In this document: in pieces, positions 1-4,840 of the stretch | Layout: each line of letters opens with the position of its first letter | Numbering within the stretch: the stretch's first letter is position 1 | Source of the DNA: Chloroflexota bacterium | GTDB lineage: Bacteria; Chloroflexota; Anaerolineae; UBA4142 | Direction: 5' to 3' | Assembly (NCBI GenBank): GCA_023380675.1 | Contig: JAMCRS010000158.1 | Coordinates: 1-5,961 of the forward strand | DNA: 5,961 bases | Program-made: the position numbers and the translations under genes | Notes under the pieces: generated by a model | Told to the model about the DNA's origin: nothing | Databases searched by the model: none | Seen by the model: only the letters and a program-made list of their open reading frames with translations

Positions 1-1311
1 ACGATCGGGCAGGCGGTTGAGGATTCGAATGGCGATCCGGTCAAGGCCTTGTGTGTCTCGTCGCTAGGCGAGACCTGTGTTCCGGTGACCGCGGACCGAA
101 AGATCCTGGGTCCGGCGTTGTTGAATTTCGACGTGCGCGGCGAGGAATATCTAGGCGAATTGCGGGGCCGGCTCCGCGACGAGCGGCTTTACCAGATCAA
201 CGGCAATACGCTCGGAAACCAGTATGCGCTGACCAAGCTCAAATGGATCAAGCAGCACCAGCCTGACGTTTACCGGCAAACCCAGGTTTTCCTCCTCTGG
301 AGCGGCTTCGTCTCTCACATGTTGGGCGCTGACGCCACCGTGGACTATTCTCTCGCGAACCGCACCCTCCTCTTCGATCTCGAACACCACGACTGGTCGG
401 ACGAGCTGCTGGACTTGGCCCAATTGGACCGGGAAAAACTGCCCCCAACGGGTCCTTCCGGTGTGGTAATTGGTTCGGTCGCCGGCGCGATCGCCGAGGA
501 GCTCGGCTTGCCGGCAGGCATCTGCATCGTCAGCGGCGGACACGACCAATGCTGTAACGGCGTCGGCTGCGGCGTGGTCGCGCCGGGACAGGCCATGTAC
601 GGCATGGGCACCTACTTGTGCTTGATGCCGGTTTTTGGACGGCGCCCCGAAGCATCGGTCATGCTCGAGCGCGGCTTGAGCATCGAGCACCACGCCGTGC
701 CGGAGCAGTTCGTCACTTTTCTCTACAACCAGGGCGGCTCGCTGGTCAAATGGTTCCGCAATACCTTTGCCTCCGCAGAACGCCGGGAAGCGCAATCCAG
801 CGGACAAGACCTGTACGCCGCCTTGCTGGCCGAAATGCCCGAGGAGCTGAGCCCGATAATCGCGCTGCCGCATTTTGCGATCACCGGACCGCCGGCATTT
901 GTCGCCGATTCCTGCGGCGTGCTCGCGGGCCTGAGATTGGATACGGCTCGCGGCGACATCTTAAAGGGCCTCGTCGAGTCGATGACGTTCTACATCCGCG
1001 AGGCCTTTGAGACGATGCCGGGGGCGGGCATCGAGGTTGCGGATTTTCGTACCGTCGGCGGCGGCAGCAAATCGGACGCCTGGATTCAGATCAGCGCCGA
1101 TATTCTGGGGCGACCCTTCGTACGCCCTAAAATCAACGAGGCTGGCGCCCTGGGCGCGGCCATCCTGGCCGGTGTGGGGTGCGGCGTCTTCCCGTCGCTT
1201 CAAGCCGGCGTCGAGACCATGGTCCATTTGGACCGGACTTTTGAGCCCGACCCGAATAAGCGCGCCCTCTACGACGAGCGCTTTGCAAAATACCAGCGCT
1301 TGTGGCGTTAA
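1..1311 (+). CDS. FGGY-family carbohydrate kinase, 5'-truncated by window edge
   Basis: This is an ATP-dependent cytoplasmic sugar kinase that most likely phosphorylates a ketose or polyol. The frame is open from base 1, so 436 residues are visible and the start lies upstream; the TTG at 49 is internal, because family-like sequence (VKALCVSSLGET) runs through it. Family members are about 490-510 aa, so roughly 50-70 residues are missing, including the N-terminal glycine-rich phosphate loop. Visible family landmarks are a PALLNFDVRG segment near base 110, the ALTKLKWIKQHQPDVY segment at 229-276, and SGGHDQ with the predicted catalytic-base Asp at 544-546. The C-terminal ATP-binding signature GGGSKSDAW starts at 1057, followed by EAGALGAAILAG at 1138-1173. 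It is the first visible gene of an operon, 114 bp before the DUF4432 gene with no terminator between. Subfamily (xylulo-, fuculo-, rhamnulo- or ribulokinase-like) cannot be settled from the sequence. The family call is secure. Confidence 0.93.
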   Translation, partial: TIGQAVEDSNGDPVKALCVSSLGETCVPVTADRKILGPALLNFDVRGEEYLGELRGRLRDERLYQINGNTLGNQYALTKLKWIKQHQPDVYRQTQVFLLWSGFVSHMLGADATVDYSLANRTLLFDLEHHDWSDELLDLAQLDREKLPPTGPSGVVIGSVAGAIAEELGLPAGICIVSGGHDQCCNGVGCGVVAPGQAMYGMGTYLCLMPVFGRRPEASVMLERGLSIEHHAVPEQFVTFLYNQGGSLVKWFRNTFASAERREAQSSGQDLYAALLAEMPEELSPIIALPHFAITGPPAFVADSCGVLAGLRLDTARGDILKGLVESMTFYIREAFETMPGAGIEVADFRTVGGGSKSDAWIQISADILGRPFVRPKINEAGALGAAILAGVGCGVFPSLQAGVETMVHLDRTFEPDPNKRALYDERFAKYQRLWR

Positions 1312-1410
1312 TGGCCGACTACTTGCGTGATCTGGCCGCATAGCAAGAATCGGAAATGTCGTTGCCTAGAGCCACGCTTGCGGAGGAATCATCCACCCCT
1401 CGCCACTCCG

Positions 1411-1418
1411 AAGGAGGG
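1411..1418 (+). promoter_or_regulatory. Shine-Dalgarno site deciding the DUF4432 start
   Basis: AAGGAGGG ends 7 nt before the ATG at 1426. This near-perfect site favours that ATG over the in-frame upstream TTG at 1327, whose extra 33 residues are arginine- and proline-rich and look non-coding. Confidence 0.85.
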
Positions 1419-1425
1419 TCTTGTC

Positions 1426-2469
1426 ATGGCTAATCTGTTCGGCCGTTCCTGGACTCGTTCCGAATTACTGGGCTATGTAGGCGACCTGTCGCAAATTGCC
1501 GGGATCAAATTGGGTGAATGGGTGGACGGCGTCGAGCGCGGCGTGCGCGTAGCCGACGTCCGCACCGGCTCGGGGCTGAGCTTTACGGTGCTCCTCGACC
1601 GCGGGATGGACATTGGCCCGGCCGCGTTCCAGGGCATGCCGTTGGCCTGGGTCTCGCCGACCGGTTGGGCGCATCCGATGTATTACGAACCGCAGGGCAA
1701 TGGTTGGCTGCGCACTTTTGGCGGCGGTCTCATGGTCGGCTGCGGTCTGACATATCTCGGCGCGGCCGGCGAAGACGAAGGCGAGTCGCTCGGATTGCAC
1801 GGGCGTTTGTCGCTTCTGCCGGCTGAACGCGTGCGCGTCGACCAAGCCTGGCAGGCCGACGAATGTTCTTTCTGGATCGAAGGCGAGCTCCGGCAAGCGC
1901 GTGTCTTTGGCGAGAACCTGCGTCTCAAACGCCGCATTACGGTCGACTTGGGCGGTAACCGTATCGCCGTACACGACCGCGTCGACAACCTGGGCGCGGC
2001 TGCGACCCCGCTGATGGTGCTTTACCATATCAACCTGGGATTTCCGTTCCTGGATGAGAATGCCGAGTTGGTGGCCGAGCCGCACCCGGTCGAACCGCGA
2101 GACGCGGCGGCCGAGCCGGGCCTGAACGAGTGGATGCGCTTTCAGAAACCAACGTCCGGTTACGCCGAGCAAGTCTTTTATCACGACCTGCCTGCCGACA
2201 AGACGGGCTGGGCGGGCATCCAGTTGGTCAACCGGCCGCGCAAGCTTGGGTTGAGCGTTCGCTGTGACAAAGCCGCGCTCCCGAACCTGGTCCAGTGGAA
2301 GATGATGGGACAGGGCACCTACGTGCTGGGGATCGAGCCGGCCAACTGCCGGGCCGGCGGGCGCAGCCAGGAACGAGCGCGCGGCACGCTCCAATTCTTA
2401 CAGCCGGGCGAGCAACGCGAATTCCAGTTAGAGATCAAGGTGAATCAAGGCGAAGAGGTGCAACGATGA
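1426..2469 (+). CDS. DUF4432 family protein (aldose 1-epimerase / galactose mutarotase-like fold)
   Basis: This 347-aa cytoplasmic protein has no signal peptide. Seen: LLDRGMDIG at 56-64, a GGGLMVGCGL segment at 99-108, LGLHGRLS at 122-129, LYHINLGFP at 199-207 and GIEPAN at 302-307, spaced as expected for DUF4432. By analogy with mutarotases, His125 and His201 would contact the sugar and Glu304 would be the catalytic base; this is inference, since the family is poorly characterised. Relatives commonly sit in sugar-catabolic operons, presumably interconverting anomers or related sugar forms. The start is fixed by a strong Shine-Dalgarno. The stop overlaps the aldolase start (ATGA at 2466-2469), so translation of the two is probably coupled. 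Family assignment is firm; the exact reaction is unknown. Confidence 0.9.
   Translation: MANLFGRSWTRSELLGYVGDLSQIAGIKLGEWVDGVERGVRVADVRTGSGLSFTVLLDRGMDIGPAAFQGMPLAWVSPTGWAHPMYYEPQGNGWLRTFGGGLMVGCGLTYLGAAGEDEGESLGLHGRLSLLPAERVRVDQAWQADECSFWIEGELRQARVFGENLRLKRRITVDLGGNRIAVHDRVDNLGAAATPLMVLYHINLGFPFLDENAELVAEPHPVEPRDAAAEPGLNEWMRFQKPTSGYAEQVFYHDLPADKTGWAGIQLVNRPRKLGLSVRCDKAALPNLVQWKMMGQGTYVLGIEPANCRAGGRSQERARGTLQFLQPGEQREFQLEIKVNQGEEVQR
2455..2460 (+). promoter_or_regulatory. Shine-Dalgarno site for the aldolase
   Basis: GAGGTG lies inside the 3' end of the DUF4432 gene, 5 nt before the ATG at 2466. Together with the ATGA overlap it supports coupled re-initiation at 2466 rather than the long in-frame upstream extension. 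Confidence 0.7.
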
Positions 2470-3314
2470 CGCTGGTGTCGATCAAAAATGAGCTGGCCAA
2501 GGCGCGCCGGGAGCGCTATGCGGTTCCCCTGTACGACGTGTTTGAAATGCAAGGCATGGAAGGCGTGATGGACGCGTTGGCCGACAAGCGCGCCCCGACG
2601 ATTATCGGAATCTATTCCCCTTACGCCGCCCTGCCCAATTGCCGCGCGCTGGCCGCTTACGTCCGCTGCCGCGCAGAAGAGACCGACGTGCCGGTCTCGC
2701 TGATGCTCGATCACGGCGCGAGCGTGGAGCAGTGTCTGCAAATGCTCTCGTATGGTTTCACCGACGTCATGTTCGACGGCTCCAAGCTCCCGCTCGAAGA
2801 GAATATCGCTCAGACGCGGCGAGTGGTGGAGGCTGCGCATGCCGCCGGCGCCGGCGTCGAAGCCGAATTGGGGCACGTCGGCATGGGCGACCAGTACGAA
2901 TCCCTGGGCGGCAAGCGGATTGGCTTCACCGACCCAAAGAGCGCCGGTCGCTTTGTCGAAGAAACCGGCGTCGATTTCCTGGCAATTGCATTTGGCAATG
3001 CTCACGGGCTGTACAAGGGCGAGCCGCGACTCGACCTGGAACTGGTCGCCGAAATCCGCCAGCGGGTGAATGTACCGCTCGTCATGCACGGCGGTACGGG
3101 ACTCTCCGACGAACAGTTCCACGGTGCGATTGCGGCCGGCATCAGCAAGATCAACTTTGCCACCAGCATCATGAATGCCGCCGCCGACAACATGCGCCAG
3201 GCCGCAGCCAACCCGGCAGCGAGCATGTTCGATATACACGCCGGCATTCGCACGGCCTACTCCCAGTGGTGCGGCCGTCTGTATGACGTGTTTGGTACCA
3301 CTGGGCAAGCGTAG
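2466..3314 (+). CDS. Class II (zinc) ketose-phosphate aldolase, GatY/KbaY/FbaA family
   Basis: This 282-aa TIM-barrel aldolase is close to the 284-286 aa of GatY/KbaY. All expected active-site residues are present at the GatY/KbaY positions: catalytic Asp82 and zinc ligand His83 in LMLDHGAS, His180 in FGNAHGLYKG, and His208 in VMHGGTGL. FDGSKLPLEENI (103-114), VEAELGHVG (131-139) and GISKINFATS (225-234, with phosphate-binding-type Asn230) also match. Enzymes of this family reversibly cleave ketose phosphates (tagatose or fructose bisphosphate, or a deoxy-keto-phosphogluconate in IolJ) to dihydroxyacetone phosphate or a related three-carbon unit plus an aldehyde. Residue 140 is Met where many relatives have a second Gly (GHVGM instead of GHVGG). 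As the last operon gene after a kinase and a mutarotase-like gene, it probably catalyses the cleavage step. Substrate is undetermined. Confidence 0.93.
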   Translation: MTLVSIKNELAKARRERYAVPLYDVFEMQGMEGVMDALADKRAPTIIGIYSPYAALPNCRALAAYVRCRAEETDVPVSLMLDHGASVEQCLQMLSYGFTDVMFDGSKLPLEENIAQTRRVVEAAHAAGAGVEAELGHVGMGDQYESLGGKRIGFTDPKSAGRFVEETGVDFLAIAFGNAHGLYKGEPRLDLELVAEIRQRVNVPLVMHGGTGLSDEQFHGAIAAGISKINFATSIMNAAADNMRQAAANPAASMFDIHAGIRTAYSQWCGRLYDVFGTTGQA

Positions 3315-3356
3315 CAGATAGGCTGTGATGTCATGCCCCACCGGCGATCGTCAAGT

Positions 3357-3436
3357 CGGCAAGAAGACCTTAAAAGCGGTCTTAGATTGAGCTTCATGAA
3401 CCGGCGTTCCCCAGTTCGAACCTGGGCCTGCCACCA
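3357..3436 (+). other. tRNA-like element: tRNA pseudogene or tRNA 3'-end remnant
   Basis: The 3' part looks like a tRNA. A perfect 5-bp T-stem (CCCAG 3410-3414 with CTGGG 3422-3426) encloses the canonical 7-nt loop TTCGAAC, and CCTGCCACCA follows at 3427-3436. Upstream, GACC/GGTC (3366-3369 with 3378-3381) makes a D-arm-like hairpin with an 8-nt loop. AAC-CGGC-GTT at 3399-3408 could be a short variable arm. CGGCAAG at 3357-3363 pairs with CCTGCCA at 5 of 7 positions. Against a working tRNA: the D-loop lacks the usual GG pair, the best anticodon arm (loop 3387-3393, triplet GAG) has only two or three stem pairs, and the acceptor stem has mismatches, with CCA one base short of its normal place. 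Decayed tRNA, an attachment-site remnant or chance are all possible. The T-arm alone is the well-supported part. Confidence 0.35.
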
Positions 3437-3480
3437 ACAAGACCGCCTGATCGCTCGGAAGAGCGAGGGGCGGTCCTGTT
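3436..3480 (+). terminator. Intrinsic terminator hairpin, copy 1
   Basis: AACAAGACCGCC (3436-3447) pairs with GGCGGTCCTGTT (3469-3480) at 11 of 12 positions. An inner stem TCGCTC/GAGCGA is capped by a GGAA (GNRA-type) tetraloop. The right arm and the bases after it are T-rich (TGTTGTT) without a long uninterrupted T run. It begins at the final A of the preceding CCACCA and would end transcripts from the aldolase operon or the tRNA-like element. Confidence 0.7.
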
Positions 3481-3493
3481 GTTATGTCGGCCT

Positions 3494-3522
3494 TTGACCT
3501 CATATTGCAGAAACGGTATATC
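3494..3522 (+). promoter_or_regulatory. Candidate sigma70-type promoter in the inter-terminator segment
   Basis: TTGACC (3494-3499, 5 of 6 to consensus) is followed after exactly 17 bp by TATATC (3517-3522, 4 of 6). A start site would fall near 3528-3530. There is no protein gene with a credible ribosome site downstream before the hairpin at 3613, so a short non-coding transcript is the likely product if the promoter is real. Confidence 0.35.
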
Positions 3523-3527
3523 GGCCC

Positions 3528-3656
3528 CGTTCAACCTCGACGGAAATTGGATACCGCTGTCGCAACCATGCGAAACCCCCGAGTCTGGATCTCGGGTCTT
3601 GGCCCCGCTGCTAACAAGACCGCCCGGTCGCTCGGGAGAGCGCGGGCGGTCTTGTT
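3528..3656 (+). ncRNA. Candidate small structured RNA (promoter- and terminator-bounded)
   Basis: The segment lies between the promoter-like pair at 3494-3522 and the perfect hairpin ending at 3656, giving a predicted transcript near 125 nt. Internal stems include CCGTT/GACGG (3527-3531 with 3539-3543, one G-T wobble, 7-nt loop), TCGCA/TGCGA (3560-3564 with 3569-3573) and CCCGAG/CTCGGG (3579-3584 with 3592-3597 or nearby register, 7-nt loop). No known RNA family was recognised. Short ORFs crossing the segment lack family-like sequence and run through the hairpins. This is a structural and positional inference only. Confidence 0.25.
3613..3656 (+). terminator. Intrinsic terminator hairpin, copy 2 (likely bidirectional)
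   Basis: AACAAGACCGCCCG (3613-3626) pairs perfectly with CGGGCGGTCTTGTT (3643-3656), extended after a 2-nt bulge by CGCTC/GAGCG with a GGGA (GNRA-type) loop, for 19 bp in all. The right arm gives CTTGTTT. The mirrored left arm gives the same T-rich tail on the other strand, so it could also stop - strand transcripts from the NIPSNAP gene. It differs from copy 1 at only about six positions. Confidence 0.75.
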
Positions 3657-3871
3657 TGACCGAGCGCGTCTAGGGGTCGTGGCCGCATTGTCGCGTCCAT
3701 CGGAAGAGGCGATCTTGTGCGGACAAGTTCGACGCGGGTGAGATTCAGCGAGTGTGGCACGCGGCGCGTGCTGACACGCTTGCCGTATTCGGCAAGTCCA
3801 GCTATGGCGCAATCATCCGGCCGTGCCTGCCCATCGCACGCCGCTCAGACGGCTTGGTAACGACGATGTTG
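3657..3871. other. Intergenic stretch with two adjacent hairpins, no gene seen
   Basis: No recognisable coding sequence lies here; the only ORF entering it (+ strand from about 3752) runs antisense through the NIPSNAP gene. At 3752-3777, GTGT and GCACGC pair with GCGTGC and ACAC around a GGC loop. At 3779-3796, CTTGCCG pairs perfectly with CGGCAAG around TATT. Neither hairpin has a T tract, so they are not typical intrinsic terminators, but they would lie in the 3' trailer of a - strand NIPSNAP transcript. Confidence 0.5.
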
Positions 3872-4204
3872 TCACGATCCCGTCAACGGTCCATCATTCA
3901 CAAAACCGGGGGATGTCTCGCAAAGTACAGTTTCATAACTCTCGAGCATCGGCATGGCGATTGCTTCCAGTTCGCCCTTCCACAAATCGCCGTCGTAGAA
4001 TGCGCTCTTCATCCGCTCGCGCTCTTCGAGCGACGGAAAGCTGCGCAGCCAAACGAATGTGTCAGGATGCTCAAGGTCCAGCAGCGGACCGAGAACGACC
4101 ATACCGTGTGAGCGCAGCGCTGGCACGGACCGACTCTCGAAGAACTTGATGAACTCGGCGCGCCGTCCTGGCTTGGTTTTGTAGGTTCGGACCTCGACTA
4201 TCAT
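3872..4204 (-). CDS. NIPSNAP-domain protein
   Basis: This 110-aa soluble protein is about the size of a single NIPSNAP domain, a dimeric alpha/beta-barrel fold. Seen: the opening MIVEVRTYKTKPGRRAEF (a beta strand, then the typical ElRtY..kpG pattern), a second strand around MVVLGPL (35-41), the characteristic FVWLRSFPSLEER (50-62), and AFYDGDLWKGE (68-78). The C-terminal 15 residues look like a disordered tail. Bacterial members are mostly uncharacterised, and no catalytic role can be read from the sequence. The ATG at 4204 is preceded by GAGGAGGG with a 5-nt spacer. It is divergent from the HxlR regulator across 60 bp, which suggests it is that regulator's target. Family call is strong; function unknown. 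Confidence 0.88.
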   Translation of the reverse strand: MIVEVRTYKTKPGRRAEFIKFFESRSVPALRSHGMVVLGPLLDLEHPDTFVWLRSFPSLEERERMKSAFYDGDLWKGELEAIAMPMLESYETVLCETSPGFVNDGPLTGS

Positions 4205-4209
4205 TGTCG

Positions 4210-4217
4210 CCCTCCTC
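4210..4217 (-). promoter_or_regulatory. Shine-Dalgarno site of the NIPSNAP gene
   Basis: On the - strand this reads GAGGAGGG, 5 nt before the ATG at 4204. It fixes the start and contrasts with the divergent regulator, which has no usable site. Confidence 0.8.
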
Positions 4218-4228
4218 GTAAGGCGCTA

Positions 4229-4257
4229 TGGAATAATCTCACGCGAAGGACTATAAT
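4229..4257 (+). promoter_or_regulatory. Promoter of the HxlR gene, likely leaderless
   Basis: A perfect -10 hexamer TATAAT lies at 4252-4257, with a weak -35 (TGGAAT, 3 of 6) 17 bp upstream at 4229-4234. Transcription would begin about 7 nt after the -10, at or next to the A of the ATG at 4265. The nearest purine-rich run (GAAGGA, 4245-4250) is 14 nt from the start, too far for a normal ribosome site. On the - strand the same element reads TATTAT, so it could also contribute to NIPSNAP transcription. The weak -35 would suit control by a bound regulator. Confidence 0.5.
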
Positions 4258-4264
4258 ACGGGCC

Positions 4265-4663
4265 ATGAGCCTCGTAAAGAAGGTACCTGAAGGTAACGGT
4301 GCAGGCCGCCGGCGGCCAAACCCGGTGAGCGGGTGTCCACTGACGGCCGCGCTGGCGGCCATTGGCGGCAAATGGAAGTTGATCATCGTGTACTGGTTGG
4401 CGGAGTCGCCGAGGCACTTTGCTGCGCTTCGTCAGCTCATGCCCGGCATCTCGCAAAAGGTTCTCACTCAGCAACTCCGCGAGCTGGTTGACGACGGTAT
4501 CGTTTGTCGACAACCGCAGGGCGCGATTCCGGCGCCGGTCGAGTATTCGCTGACCGATTATGGTCGATCATTGATGCCTCTCGTCGAGGAGATACGGCAC
4601 TGGGGCAGGGCGCATATCGAACGGTTTACGTCCGAGACTGCCATGCCAGTGCGAGACCCATGA
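4265..4663 (+). CDS. HxlR-family winged-helix transcriptional regulator
   Basis: This 132-aa DNA-binding protein of the HxlR/YodB/HypR type acts as a dimer in the cytoplasm. The signature runs in order: GCPLTAALAAIGGKWKL (23-39), a short helix ending in RHFAALRQLMPGIS (50-63), the recognition-helix segment KVLTQQLRELVDDGIV (65-80), and the wing ending PVEYSLTDYGRSL (91-103), then the dimerisation helix with RHWGR (111-115). Length fits the family. Cys24 is the N-terminal cysteine used for redox or electrophile sensing in YodB and HypR; a second, Cys81, follows the recognition helix. Whether this protein senses oxidants is inference. HxlR regulators usually control a divergent neighbour and themselves, here the NIPSNAP gene. 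No earlier in-frame start is available. Its 3' end faces the dehydrogenase gene. Confidence 0.93.
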   Translation: MSLVKKVPEGNGAGRRRPNPVSGCPLTAALAAIGGKWKLIIVYWLAESPRHFAALRQLMPGISQKVLTQQLRELVDDGIVCRQPQGAIPAPVEYSLTDYGRSLMPLVEEIRHWGRAHIERFTSETAMPVRDP

Positions 4664-4832
4664 TCGGCGGGTACACGGACAAATCGAAACAGGCGCCCCC
4701 GCCGCCGCGAACGGCCGCCTCGCCCGTGCAGCCGACTCTGCTCGTAATGCTTGCAACGTTGCTGACGTAGAAGGCCGAGTAACGGCGGTTGATAGTGCGT
4801 GGAAACACGCAAATTGCCAACCGCAACTCCAT
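4626..4832 (-). CDS. Possible small ORF downstream of the dehydrogenase (doubtful)
   Basis: A 68-codon ORF begins with ATG 8 nt after the dehydrogenase stop and is preceded directly by GGGGAGGGG, with a second GGGAGGG within the dehydrogenase end. About three quarters of its third codon positions are G or C by hand count. The product is unrecognised: a basic N-terminal part with RRY, then glycine-rich sequence (RGGGGACF) and a mildly hydrophobic end. Its last 38 bp overlap the HxlR 3' end in antisense. It may be a fortuitous ORF. The rest of the 177-bp convergent gap holds only a 6-bp GNRA-loop hairpin (TGCGTG/CACGCA, 4796-4811) and no clear terminator. Confidence 0.15.
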   Translation of the reverse strand: MELRLAICVFPRTINRRYSAFYVSNVASITSRVGCTGEAAVRGGGGACFDLSVYPPIMGLALAWQSRT

Positions 4833-4840
4833 CCCCTCCC

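Noticed and set aside
49..51. TTG as the true start of the kinase
   Set aside because: The frame is open to base 1 and the upstream codons continue family-like sequence, so the gene begins outside the window.
151..873. - strand ORF (240 codons) within the kinase
   Set aside because: It is a shadow of the FGGY kinase reading frame without motifs or a credible start.
1465..2394. Long - strand ORF (309 codons) inside the DUF4432 gene
   Set aside because: Its translation shows no family motif and is rich in Arg, Ala and His, as expected from antisense of GC-rich coding DNA, while the + strand product is a clear DUF4432 protein.
2445..3341. Long - strand ORF (298 codons) over the aldolase
   Set aside because: It is antisense to a gene with every class II aldolase active-site residue in place, and has no recognisable domain.
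3364..3383. AAGACC/GGTCTT hairpin as the aldolase operon terminator
   Set aside because: It has only 6 bp with an 8-nt loop and no T tract. It fits better as part of the tRNA-like element, and a much stronger hairpin follows at 3436.
3357..3656. tmRNA (ssrA), including a permuted two-piece form
   Set aside because: No partner 5' acceptor strand complementary to CCTGCC lies at a suitable distance on either side, and no tag-peptide reading frame was seen.
3484..3741. Small + strand ORF across terminator copy 2
   Set aside because: It reads through the terminator hairpin, has an unremarkable product and no Shine-Dalgarno.
3752..4111. + strand ORF entering the NIPSNAP gene
   Set aside because: It is mostly antisense to the NIPSNAP gene, has no ribosome site or family motif, and its start lies in a hairpin.
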